Assembly (NCBI GenBank): GCA_002081555.1
Contig: MZNV01001441.1
Span: forward strand, 1 to 33,886
Reading direction: 5' to 3'
From: Protostelium mycophagum
Taxonomy: Eukaryota > Evosea > Variosea > Protosteliida > Protosteliaceae
Length of the DNA stretch: 33,886 nucleotides
The notes below the pieces were generated by a model, which was not told the origin of the DNA, did not search any database, and was given only the letters and a program-made list of their open reading frames with translations. Below, in pieces: positions 24,750 to 33,886 of this stretch (position 1 is the stretch's first letter; each line of letters starts with the position of its first letter). The position numbers were made by a program, and so were the translations under genes.

Positions 24750-26033
24750 ATGCCACCTATGCCTTCTGTGGCTGATATCATTCGAATGTATGGACTTTCT
24801 GCACAACAGAAACTGTCACAAAATTTCTTGTTGGATTTAAACATCACGGGTTGGATACCATCTGATTGATGATCAACACTGAAAGATTCAGACAAGATGG
24901 TATCTGTTGCAGGAGATCTGAGAGATTCTGTTGTGGTTGAGGTTGGTCCAGGTCAGTCAGATGCAGGAATTTCATTTTCTTTTGCATAATAAATTATGAA
25001 ATAAGAATATAAAATCTAATAAAGAATAGGGCCAGGAAGTTTGACACGGAGTATCCTGAAAGCTGGTGCCAAGAAATTAATTGTGATAGAAAAGGATATT
25101 CGTTGTAAACCCGCTTTAGAGGCTATACAAGAAGCTGTCGCACCCGGTCGCATGCATATTGTGAGTCTGTCTTGTTTGCCTCATTAACTTTGACAGATCA
25201 TGGATGATGTCTTGGCGGTTGATGAGGGGGAATGCGTTGCGGATGCTTACAAAAAGGCGGGGGAACGATTAAACATGGAGGAAGAGAGATTCGTTCTCTT
25301 AGGAAACCTTCCCTTTGCCATTGGTACTCCCCTTCTTCTGAAGGTGAATGTCCATCTCGAGATACTGGCTTGTATCTGACTCTATTCCTAGTGGCTATAT
25401 CAGATTGAGAGGAAAGAGGGATTGTTCAAATACAGCCATGATGTACCGATGATCATGTTGCTACAAAAAGAAGTCGCCGATGTGAGTCGTTCTCTATGAG
25501 ATCTCCTTCCATCACTCATGATTCTAGAGAATTGCCGCGCGCAGCGGCGAGGAGGACTTCAGCCGTCTGAGTGTCATGATGCAGAGATGGTGTGATGTAC
25601 AGAAGTCTTTTGCTATTCCTGGTTCTGCATTTGTTCCACCGCCAAAAGTGGACACCAAAGTGATAAGATTGAATCCAAGACCAAATCCCATCTTCTTTCC
25701 AGATGGTATGGAAGTGATCATCCTGATCACAACACTCATCATGATTTCAGTACCATTAGAAGCCATTGAACACGTAGCAAAGAATGTCTTTATGTACAGA
25801 CGCAAGATGATTTCTAATTCTCTTGGGTAATTCTACATCACTTTCATGACGATATGATTCTCATGCATTACAGAAAGATGAAGGTGGGAAATGCCCTTCT
25901 CGAAGGGCAAGATAAATTGGACCCAAATGCGAGACCACAAGACTTGACACTTGAACAATGGTACTACATGGCACACAGATGGTATACACTAAATAAAGAC
26001 ACCCAACCATCTCCTCAGAATGGTTCGATATAG
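24750..26033 (+). CDS. TFB1M: Mitochondrial rRNA adenine dimethyltransferase (TFB1M/KsgA family)
   Basis: Adds N6-dimethyl groups to two adenines in the small-subunit rRNA helix 45, needed for mitoribosome assembly. Seven introns (sizes 36, 78, 36, 48, 46, 45, 47 bp) splice to 315 residues. The opening MPPMPSVADIIRMYGLSAQQ, KLSQNFLLDLNIT matches the TFB1M start (PPLPTIREIIKLLRLQA..KQLSQNFLLDL). SAM motifs follow: VVVEVGPGPGSLTRSIL (motif I), VIEKD (motif II acidic residue), IMDDVLAVD and GNLPFAIGTPLLLKWL (catalytic NLPF). Later come MIMLLQKEVADRIAARSG, FAIPGSAFVPPPKVDTKVI and the C-terminal helical domain (NVFMYRRKMISNSLG, LDPNARPQDLTLEQW). The NLPF motif and the 30-residue insert after VLAVD fit the mitochondrial TFB1M branch better than nuclear DIM1. 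No separate targeting peptide is needed in animal TFB1M either. Confidence 0.94.
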
Positions 26034-26123
26034 ATTGCATTATTCTTCTACAGAATCAAATCAGGGCTTATATAGGTTAAAATAATAAAAATATTTGTTT
26101 CTTTGTCGTGCACAAAAATCTAT

Positions 26124-26204
26124 CACGTGTTCTGATCGCCAATTATCCATTTTTTGGGCATACGTAATACAAAGAAGCAGTTGTAGAACTGCTGAACCAC
26201 GTGG
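26124..26204. promoter_or_regulatory. Two G-box sites upstream of HYOU1
   Basis: CACGTG at 26124-26129 and the 8-bp palindrome CCACGTGG at 26197-26204, the latter 46 bp before the HYOU1 start. bZIP factors of the unfolded protein response bind ACGT-core sites in other eukaryotes; use here is inference. CACGTG occurs about as often in the window as chance predicts, so the evidence is weak. Confidence 0.3.
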
Positions 26205-26249
26205 CGAAAAATTGAATCACAAGTCTTTGTTCCACGAAAAAAATCCACC

Positions 26250-29200
26250 ATGAGACATACAGGAAGGTTCTTGATCTTATCTCTCCTCATTTTGGGCGCT
26301 TATGGAGGCATTCTTGGCATCGACTTTGGAACGGAATGGCTAAAGGTAGGCTATCTCTTCCTCTTTCGCTGGCTGACTTGTCAGATTGCCCAAATCAGAG
26401 GCAGGGTCTCTGACATCATCCTCAATGAGCAGTCAAACCGTAAAACGACTGCTGCTTTCACTTTTAAAGATGGAGTGATCCTCTATGGAGCAGATGCAAA
26501 GGGACTGGTACATGAACTTTGAGAAGTTGTTAAATCTTACTGATGTGCAGGAAACAAGACAACCTGAAGTTACCTATAAACACTTATGGCCTCTCCTGGG
26601 GGCACCGTACGGCGATCCAGCTGTTGAAGCGAAGAAAAGGTATCCAAAACAATTTGCTCGTGTATTTACTTTTTAGCTTCTATCCCTACTCTTTGGAAGA
26701 GTTAAATGATGGTCTTGCCATCAATGTAGAAGGATTGAATGGAACATTACCAATCGAATCGATGGTTGGAGTCATCTTGTCATATGTGAAAGAACTGGCT
26801 TCCAAGCACGTTGGCCGTGACACCAAGGACTGTGTGATAACAGTAAGCATTCTGAATAATATGAATACTCAGTACGTAGGTCCCTCCCTTTTGGACTCAC
26901 AAACAGAGACAAGCAGTCCTCGATGCTGCCAAAGTTGGTGGTCTTAATGTTCTGAGTCTATTGAACCAGCCAACTGCACGTGAGTTTGTATATTTGGATT
27001 TAAATAATAGAGATAGTTGGAGTCCATTTTGCCCTCTCTCGTAAAGACTTAGAGGCAGATAACTCGGTAGTATTCTACGATATGGGCGCAGCAACTACAA
27101 CAGTCTCGCTGCTGAATATTCAAGTCAACTCTACAGCCACACCATCCACTTGTGAGTAGATACACGATATTAAGGAAGACTCACTAGGGTAGCTACCGTG
27201 AAAGTCGTCGACTTTGAATATGAAGAGAATCTTGGAGGGAGAGATTTTGACCTGCGGATAGCTCAATATATTGTCGATGACGTCATGCAGAAGAAATCTA
27301 TTGACGTATCACTCTCAGCAAACAAAAGAGCTTTCGCCAAAATTTTGAAAGAGTCCACAAAAACAAAAGAAGTATTGTCAGCAAACATAGAGACGGGAAT
27401 TAGTGTCAGTAATCATGTGTGATGTAAATGATCTTATCAAAATAGATTGAGGGTCTTGTCGGTGATTACGACTACAGAGGTCACATTACCAGGGCTAAAT
27501 TCGAAGAATTGTCTGAAGATTTATTCGAGCGAGCAGCTGCACCTCTAAAGAGGATATTCGAGGAGAATGAACAGATAAAAGACAACATTAAATATGTTGA
27601 AGCTTTTGGTGGAGGTGAGACACAGAAGAACATTAGAATACGAATAATAATATATAATAGGTATCCGTATCCCTCGTGTACAACAGAAGATCAACCAAAT
27701 ACTCGGCAGGTATTGAAACATAGAGATAATCTCATTTCTTACCATGAAATAGAGAAATAGACAAGCATCTGAACGGTGACGAAGCCGCTGTCTTTGGAGC
27801 CGCATTCTACGCAGCATTACAGAGTCCCCTGTACCGTGTCTCTGGCATCAAAGTGAAGGATATATTTCCTTACCAGATCTTGGGAAATATTAAATCACTG
27901 AATGGATCATGTGAGTACTGTTCCTATGTCACCTCATTGACGAAATCAGTGGACAAGAGCACAGAGTTTGTTCCATTGGGTGTTCGTTACGGATTCAGAA
28001 AGACACTGTCTATAAACACAGAGGAGGTGTGTGATATGAAGATTTTATTCCTGAATATTGTAGGATTTCTCTGTGGAGGCACGTTATGGAAGTAGCGGTA
28101 AGTTGGGCAAGGATTACAGAGTCACATCTTTCGATGGCCACATAGCTACTTGGAATGTTCTATTAGAATCGGCCATATCTCGTTACAACTATTCCAAGAC
28201 GGTATATATCCATATTAATCATAGATCTAATGAACCACAGGAAGGTCCTGTCGTACAGTTACATCTGAAATTATCCCCCAGCGGATTATTAGAGTTGGAA
28301 AAGGCCGAGGCAGAATTGACTGTGTTCACTCTATCTACCCCAGCTAAGAAAAATGGTAAAAGGATGTAAATCAATATATTTTAATACCGACAGTGACCAA
28401 GTCCATTCCTCCAGTGACATCAGAGAACACAGAAGGTGACACCTAGCCATGATCATATCTATCTGATCCTTTAATAGAAGAGAAGACTGCAACAGATAAG
28501 GAAACCACAAACACAGCCACAGACGCAGAAGCTCAGCCCACAACAGAAGCTGCACCCGAAGAAGAGGCCACAAAAGAAGAGATACCAGAGGAAGAAGTGA
28601 AGCCCGTATACAACAAACGCATCCAACGGGTTGCATTGTCTGTCATTCCAAAGAAAGTTCCAGGACTGACATACTCCCAATTTAGAGACGTGGAGAAGGG
28701 GTGAGGTTATCATGATGGAGGATATATCATATATAGTGATATATAATATATAGTTCTATATAATAATAGTTATCAGATTACAGAAAATCAAGGTGTTGAT
28801 TGAAGAGAAGAGAGAGAAGGAGAGAGAGAAGAGCACCTTGGAGAGTTACATATACGAAATGAAGGACAAGATTGAAAGCAACGACAACTTCTTAAAGTGA
28901 GTGTATATTCACACACCGAATTAATAGAGATAGGTTCTCAAATGAAGAACAAAGAGAAGAGTTTTCTTCTGCATTAGTTGATGCTGGAAATTGGCTGGAC
29001 GATGAAGGAGATGATGCCGATGCAACCAAGTACAGAGAAAAGCTGTCTGGACTTAAGCTTCTTGGAGATACAATCAAGAATCGCATAGAGGAGTCAGAGA
29101 AGAGACCAGCTACTGTGAAGAAGGTAAACACGTTGTGAGATACCGTATTCAACAGTACAGGTTCACAAAGCGATAAACAACACGATGGTTCAGTTGATCA

Positions 29201-29963
29201 ACATAACAGACAAGAGAGAAGTGAAGCAAGAGGAGGTGGACAACTTCCTCGATAAGTGTCAGGAGGTTAAAGATTACATGGAGAAAAGTACCTTAGAGCA
29301 GGAGAAGAAGGAATTGTGGGAGGAGCCAGTATTCACAGCAGACCAATTGTGGTCCAAATGGACCCTTGTGGAGTTTAAGGCAAAACTATTACTCAGAAAG
29401 CCAATCAAGAAAACTACTACCACGAAGAAGAAGGGAGTGACGGTGAGTCCATTATCTATATGCACATTATCTATGTGCACATTTATTTATAGTAACCCAT
29501 TTAGATCAACAGCGATTCTGATTTACCTCCCGACTTTATTCAGTTTGGAGATGGTGAAATGCCAGAGAACTTCAAATTTGAGAATGTGAAATTTGACAAA
29601 GGTAAATTACGTCCCAGATTCAACAATCATTCCACATATATTATCCATTACAATAGATTATATAATGACACATTTATGTCTACATGACTTCTACACCTAC
29701 CAAAGAGATATAATTATTCGTAAAAACTGCCATAACTGCGAAATAATTCATTTTCAGGAGATGGAAAATTACCAGAAGACTTCAATTTTGAGGACATCAA
29801 GAACAAGGCCAAATTTGAGAAGGGCGAGGATAATGCAGAGACACCAGCTGTAGAGGGTGACCAGGCAAGTTCGAGAGAAGAGCCTCAAGCTTCCATGCCA
29901 CCTTCAGATCTTCCTCCGATTGATCCACTTCCCACCGGAGAGGACCCTAAGGACGAATTATAA
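26250..29963 (+). CDS. HYOU1: ER Hsp110/GRP170 chaperone (hypoxia up-regulated 1 / Lhs1)
   Basis: Large ER-luminal Hsp70 relative that acts as nucleotide exchange factor for BiP and holds unfolded proteins. Nineteen introns, 31-156 bp, splice to 930 residues with no stop. A signal peptide (RFLILSLLILGAYGG) leads into the ATPase domain: GILGIDFGTEWLKIAQI, EQSNRKTTAAFTF, WTHKQRQAVLDAAKVGGLNV, LNQPTA, VVFYDMGAATTTVSLL, FEYEENLGGRDFDLRIAQY, VLSANIETGISIEGLVGDYD, YVEAFGGGIRIPRVQQKI and LNGDEAAVFGAAFYAALQS. A beta-domain, an acidic/Thr-rich loop (ATDKETTNTATDAEAQPTTE) and a helical domain (LESYIYEMKDKIE) follow. The tail contains a repeated module (GDGEMPENFKFENVKFDK, GDGKLPEDFNFEDIK) and ends PKDEL, an ER-retrieval signal. 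Animal HYOU1 ends NDEL; length (~1000) is similar. Confidence 0.95.
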
Positions 29964-30328
29964 ATTCCTTTCAGAGTCTGATTCCATTTTTAACAATGCA
30001 TCTTATAACCTACAAAAGAAAAAATATAGCATTGTACAATCATTCCGAGTCATTTTCAAGAGTCCAGCTTGTATTTGTATTCCATGGAACAACCGTTCTC
30101 TCTTGCCCACTTTCACATTCACACTTCAAGATGTCCACCTTCTGCAGCATACACGTCCATTCATCCCATGGACAACCATTATTTTGATTGATGATTTTCA
30201 AATGTACATGTTAGAAACCATCAGATATGACGGTCACATTGTCTTGACCGCAATAATAAAATATAGGGAAAATTCTCACAAGCCAAAAATATTTTTGTAG
30301 ATCAACACAACATGTTCTTGTAATGATA
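29964..30328. other. Intergenic between convergent genes
   Basis: 365 bp, 3' flank of HYOU1 (+) and of the F-box/LRR gene (-). On the minus strand about 140 bp (roughly 30030-30170) are open and Cys/Trp-rich, possibly a decayed or unplaced exon. I cannot join it to anything. Confidence 0.35.
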
Positions 30329-32464
30329 TTATATCTCATATTGGGGCATTCTGGCAGAATCTCTTCGGAATCCTCGCACAGGCTTTCTTGATGATTGAGC
30401 GGGACTTGTTTGCTTGAAGAAAACAACTTCATCCTTGTCCCATTGATATTCCTCAAGCTCAGTGATATTGTTGTTGAGCACAATATCAACACCTTCCCAT
30501 CTCCATTCTCTTCTCTTCTGTCCCATCACTCTCTCCTTGCTATCAAACTCTACATATCGATTTGAAGACGAGAATATTCCCTCTCTGAACATGATGTATC
30601 TCAACTGTGGCATGGCCTTGAACCAGTATGCTGCCCATGTAGCTGGTAGATTGTATTCCACTGTATGCCCTACTTTAGAGGGGTACCAAGTCCCGTCCCA
30701 GGTATATATTTCCACAGTGAGGTAATAAAGCATTGATAGTGAAAAGGGTTTTACTTTAGTAAAATTGAGCACAATATCAACACCTTCCCATCTCCATTCT
30801 CTTCTCTTCTGTCCCATCACTCTCTCCTTGCTATCAAACTCTACATATCGATTTGAAGACGAGAATATTCCCTCTCTGAACATGATGTATCTCAACTGTG
30901 GCATGGCCTTGAACCAGTGTGCTGCCCATGTAGCTGGTAGATTGTATTCCCCTGTATGCCCTACTTTAGAGGGGTACCAAGTCCCGTCCCAGGTATATAT
31001 TTCCACAGTGAGGCGATGAAGCATTGGTAGTGAAAAGGGTTTTACTTAAATAAAAGGATAGTTCAGTCAGAGAAGAAGGAATGTGATCTTCTATATTGGG
31101 CATATCCGATTCTGTTAAATTGATACCACTAGAATTAATGAGATTGTATTCATTTCTATAATATCTGTACCTCAGTCTTTTCAGACCCAATAAACTATTT
31201 AACTTCAGGTTGCCTATACCATCAGTAGGATGAATATGAATCTCTCTTAGTTGACGCTGAACACCTTTTCTCTTTAACATAACTTGTCCATCTATAAATA
31301 TTTTTAAGATAAGATGGCACTCACCACTTGACATGGGCTTCAATACGTGAGATAATGATAGCTTGTCTGATGTAATATTTTCTAAATAGGGGAACCCATC
31401 ATCAATACAACTCATGTCCACCTCTCCCAACAGCCTAATATTTTTCACACTTATATGGTTCTTAATGAAAAGTCTCATAGAATCTCCTCCAAATACATCC
31501 TCATTAATCTCTTCAAACTCCAAATCTGTCAGACTTGGCCAACTAAGACAATTTCAGTATATAGAGATCTATATGTTGGAAGGAAGATTCCAGAACACAT
31601 TGATGAACATGTCTGAAGTATAATTATGTTGTAACCTACAGTTTGATATAGTGTACCAGTGTACGGCGAGGATGTCTTAATGTCAATGATGTCACTTTTG
31701 GACATCTTGCAAATAATTCGGAGAAGTCTTTGTTTGCATCACCAGCTGTACATGTTATTATTGAATCAATTTAGTATTCCCAACTTATACTTAATGTCCT
31801 TAACGAGGGTGTCAACATACTTGCTGTGCTTCTGAAATATTTGTCAATACAACACGCTTTTTTCAGAAGAGGAATTGAACAATTATGATTTACCTTGCAG
31901 AGGATTGTAAATCCAGTGTCCAATCAAGATGTTTGAGCACACAACTACTACAGGTATAGGGGGTATCATTTGCGCTGATTGTCATTGTGATTGATTCCAC
32001 CGAATTAAACAGTTGTAGGCATTGACGGAAGCTTGGTGCCTCTATATTAATCTTCATTGGCTGCAAAAATAATTATTGAAGCCCACCTCGCTGATTTCCA
32101 TTTGATGTAATAACAAGCCTTTGAACCAGGCCTGCCAGATGTGGGTTTGCAAGGAAATGACCCCAACAACTTTCACTGCTAATTAAGATGGTCAAAGTAC
32201 CTAAGCACCTCTTGAAGTACATTGGTTGGACAACATGATACAATGACCTATTGACAAGCGCCTGATGTTGTCAGAATTCACTTGAACAAGAGATTCTACT
32301 ACCAAATCTCTTAAACTCCTGAGATTGAGATGATGAGCAATTTCTTCAAAGATTGAGCAGGGAAGTTGGTCTAATTTCATCCATTGATTGCCTAATGATC
32401 GATTGACCTTTGCTGGTTCAGTTTCTTTGAAGATAGTCTTCCTTTTACATCGACGAGGAGGCAT
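30329..32464 (-). CDS. F-box protein with leucine-rich repeats, possibly decaying
   Basis: ATG at 32462-32464 opens MPPRRCKRKTIFKETEPAK, then a short F-box (WMKLDQLPCSIFEEIAHHLN, LRSLRDLV), the SCF-ligase Skp1-binding motif. Downstream exons can be joined through several 25-65 bp introns and read as irregular leucine-rich repeats (SFRQCLQLFNSVESITMTIS, LFARCPKVTSLTLRHPRR, WPSLTDLEFEEINEDVFGG, KNIRLLGEVDMSCIDDG, GIGNLKLNSLLGLKRLRYR). The C-terminal part contains a 97-residue Trp/Tyr-rich unit present twice in tandem, then RDSARMPQYEI and stop at 30329-30331. Where the last LRR meets the first Trp-rich unit (near 31045) the frame shifts. The second unit shows a few more bases at the same place, so either an intron is unplaced or the gene is broken there. 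Overall role: substrate receptor for ubiquitination (inference from domains). Confidence 0.6.
30474..31048. repeat. 291-bp tandem duplication in F-box gene
   Basis: Two head-to-tail copies, 30474-30757 and 30765-31048, offset by exactly 291 bp (97 codons), differing at only about six to eight bases. On the minus strand each encodes a unit beginning LTVEIYTWDGTWYPSKVGHT and ending RREWRWEGVDIVLN. The high identity indicates a recent duplication that kept frame within the repeat. Confidence 0.9.
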
Positions 32465-32756
32465 TATCAATGTGTTCGCGCCAACGATGTTCATTTTGTT
32501 GGAAGTAATGAAATTTTGAAAAGGAAAAGGAAATTTCGCAAAAAGCTCACTGAAGTCGGGTTCTGCTTGTCTGACCAAGTCCAAACTTGGCCGTTGACAT
32601 TGAGAGCCATGCGAATGGACTGACCTTATATTTTCAGTATTCACTCACTGAGACTTTTGCTCTGTGGTTTTGCTGCAGACTGCGGTCTCACGCACCTTGA
32701 TGTTTGTGCAATCAACTCTTGTGTTATCTACACAGGCTTACGGCCATCAACGCCTT
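32274..32756 (+). repeat. Left arm of inverted duplication
   Basis: Matches, in reverse complement, 33334-33886 nearly base for base, apart from about 70 bp present only in the right arm. It covers the first ~60 codons of the left F-box gene, its promoter, and ~190 bp further upstream. The outer limit at 32274 is set by the window end, so the true repeat is probably longer. Confidence 0.92.
32475..32484. promoter_or_regulatory. E2F-like site, left F-box promoter
   Basis: On the minus strand TTGGCGCGAA, which fits the SGCGCS E2F/DP core flanked by TT and AA, ten bases before the ATG of the left F-box gene. The same site is kept in the right copy. Confidence 0.35.
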
Positions 32757-32773
32757 TGACACCAGCAAGAAAG

Positions 32774-33012
32774 GTGTCCTGCATTGATTTGGGAGAAAGG
32801 AGTCCGCTGATAGTGCATCAAACCAAAAAAAGTTGAGTTTCCAAACAGCTTCTGGGGAAAAAATTTGCCCAGAAGCTGTTCACAAAGTTGGTTTGGAACG
32901 ACTCAAAAAAAAGCAGAAAAAACTGGAGTCGAGTTTGCGAGGGAAGAAAGCAAAGAAAAGCAATTATTGTGCAAAAACAGGATTCAAGCTTTCAGAGGTC
33001 AAGATTGAGTGA
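32774..33012 (+). mobile_element. TnpB/Fanzor-like nuclease fragment (tentative)
   Basis: The frame from 32774 reads VSCIDLGERSPLIVHQTKKS, a fit to the RuvC-I motif (IDLGxR) of TnpB and eukaryotic Fanzor nucleases. After an A7 run near 32825-32831 the neighbouring frame continues FQTASGEKICPEAVHKVG, LERLKKKQKKLESSLRGKKA, KKSN. In TnpB the RuvC-I strand is followed by (D/S)G.K then a basic L..L.(R/K)KQRKL helix and KGSKN, at the same spacing. RuvC-II, RuvC-III and the zinc ribbon are not found, so at most a short relic remains. Upstream, the same frame runs back into the left repeat arm (LTHLDVCAINSCVIYTGLRP). The similarity is judged by eye against remembered family patterns and could be chance in Lys-rich sequence. 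Confidence 0.4.
32844..32880. repeat. Perfect 13-bp hairpin
   Basis: AACAGCTTCTGGG (32844-32856) and CCCAGAAGCTGTT (32868-32880) pair perfectly around an 11-nt A/T-rich loop; an outer CCAAA/TTTGG pair lies close by. It sits inside the TnpB-like fragment. Hairpins are typical of IS200/605-type ends, but the position within the putative frame argues caution. Confidence 0.6.
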
Positions 33013-33333
33013 GAAAAAGTTGACCCTGTTCATGTCGGGTGAATTATGAATTGAATGGTTCCTATGTATGACATTTTGACAAGTGGACACAGCAGAAAAT
33101 GGATTTAGATAAATGGGCTTTAGACTCTCTTTCCCACCTCAATTGTTGAAGTGGTGGTAGAAAACTCTCCTCTATTTTTGTGTTTCTCCGACCAACACCA
33201 CAGAGTTAGTTTGATAGAATCTGCCGTCCAATTGATCGCCAGTGATAATCTCGACCTGGCCTGCCCGCTGATCTAAAAAGCCGCCACGGACCGCCGTAGA
33301 CGAGGCGGACAAACAACTATGGCCAGCTTGGTG
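33013..33333. other. Spacer between inverted arms, no gene seen
   Basis: 321 bp. One frame on each strand is open for ~60-85 codons but shows no recognisable motif. Base composition becomes GC-richer at 33215-33330 than in the surroundings, which may mark inserted DNA. Confidence 0.4.
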
Positions 33334-33632
33334 AAGGCGTTGATGGCCGTAAGCCTGTGTAGATAACACAAGAGTTGATTGCACAAACATCAAGGTGCGT
33401 GAGACCGCAGTCTGCAGCAAAACCACAGAGCAAAAGTCTCAGTGAGTGAATACTGAAAATATAAGGTCAGTCCATTCCCATGGCTCTCAATGTCAACGGC
33501 CAAGTTTGGACTTGGTCAGACAAGCAGAACCCGACTTCAGTGAGATTTTTGCAAAATTTCCTTTTACTTTTCAAAATTTCATCATATGTGTATATTTTCT
33601 CGGGTAGTGCTTGTGGTGCTTTTGTTTTACTT

Positions 33633-33685
33633 CCGCCAAAATTTTCGGCGCCAAGAAATTTGCAATTTCTCAGCGTTGGCGCGAA
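33633..33685. promoter_or_regulatory. Cluster of three E2F-like sites, right F-box promoter
   Basis: CCGCCAAAA (33633-33641, reverse of TTTTGGCGG), TTTTCGGCGCCAA (33642-33654) and TTGGCGCGAA (33676-33685) lie within 65 bp of the ATG at 33696. The first two lie in the block absent from the left copy. All resemble TTTSSCGC E2F/DP sites, which drive S-phase genes in animals, plants and amoebae. Confidence 0.4.
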
Positions 33686-33695
33686 CACATTGATA

Positions 33696-33886
33696 ATGCC
33701 TCCTCGTCGATGTAAAAGGAAGACTATCTTCAAAGAAACTGAACCAGCAAAGGTCAATCGATCATTAGGCAATCAATGGATGAAATTAGACCAACTTCCC
33801 TGCTCAATCTTTGAAGAAATTGCTCATCATCTCAATCTCAGGAGTTTAAGAGATTTGGTAGTAGAATCTCTTGTTCAAGTGAATTC
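33696..33886 (+). CDS. F-box protein, second copy (partial, runs off window)
   Basis: The ATG at 33696-33698 opens the same MPPRRCKRKTIFKETEPAK sequence and F-box (LDQLPCSIFEEIAHHLN) as the left gene, apparently identical over all visible codons. It reads on the plus strand, head-to-head with the left copy. The frame is open to the window end at a GAATTC, so the LRR part is not visible. Confidence 0.8.
   Translation, partial: MPPRRCKRKTIFKETEPAKVNRSLGNQWMKLDQLPCSIFEEIAHHLNLRSLRDLVVESLVQVN

Larger units (their letters stand above)
33334..33886 (-). repeat. Right arm of inverted duplication (cut by window end)
   Basis: Reverse complement of 32274-32756, with about 70 extra bases around 33591-33672 that add further GCGCC-type sites to the promoter. 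Apart from this block only a few substitutions are seen, so the duplication is recent or homogenised by gene conversion. Confidence 0.92.

Noticed and set aside
26136-26203. Mammalian-type ER stress element (CCAAT-N9-CCACG) before HYOU1
   Set aside because: A CCAAT and a CCACG are present but about 50 bases apart instead of nine.
29857-30300. 147-codon plus-strand frame after HYOU1
   Set aside because: It overlaps the KDEL-terminated HYOU1 exon in a different frame and has no start context, splice partner or motif.
30462-31019. Plus-strand frames across the tandem duplication
   Set aside because: They mirror the minus-strand Trp-rich coding units; the minus frame continues into the F-box/LRR gene, the plus frames lead nowhere.
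32640-32760. piggyBac-like C-terminal strand (LDVCAINSCVIY)
   Set aside because: The resemblance is limited to a dozen residues and no catalytic Asp region accompanies it.

Overview
This is nuclear DNA from an intron-dense unicellular eukaryote. Nearly every gene is cut by short GT-AG introns, mostly 31-60 bp. Conceptual splicing restores full-length eukaryotic proteins: UBE2O, PIG-T, GRP170/HYOU1, mitochondrial rRNA dimethylase, TMEM214 and a PAS kinase. A copine-type vWA protein, a secreted saposin-like protein and a GH128-fascin fusion, together with the compact layout, suggest a free-living amoeba (Amoebozoa, perhaps a protostelid). That assignment is inference; no ribosomal or organellar marker is present. 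No virus copy, CRISPR array, tRNA or rRNA gene was recognised.

Layout. 300-4247: an unrecognised nuclear-looking phosphoprotein (-), a Pro/Gly/Asn-rich C2-domain protein (+) and a small four-helix membrane protein (-). 4560-10095: three plus-strand genes, namely a membrane-anchored GMC oxidoreductase, a secreted GH128-type glycoside hydrolase with a fascin-like beta-trefoil, and a copine/RGLG-type vWA protein. 10173-24543: six minus-strand genes in a row, namely UBE2O, a possible transcription factor, a saposin-like protein, TMEM214, a triple-PAS serine/threonine kinase and PIG-T. 24750-29963: TFB1M and HYOU1 on the plus strand. 30329-33886: accessory region with two head-to-head F-box genes on the arms of an inverted duplication, an internal 291-bp tandem duplication, and a spacer holding what looks like a TnpB/Fanzor-type nuclease fragment.

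Function. Several genes share the endomembrane system: HYOU1 (ER chaperone ending in KDEL), PIG-T (GPI transamidase), TMEM214 (ER membrane), and the saposin and GH128 proteins (secreted). UBE2O and the F-box proteins belong to ubiquitin signalling. No operon-like logic is visible; intergenic gaps are small (25 bp between one convergent pair).

Most unusual signals: (1) the 9-mer GTTGTAGAT occurs 16 times (both strands) in the first 20 kb and never afterwards, against well under one expected. It sits at or inside introns and also encodes Val-Val-Asp in five exons. (2) The TnpB/Fanzor-like fragment lies between the arms of the F-box inverted duplication. (3) A perfect 20-bp palindrome sits just upstream of TMEM214.
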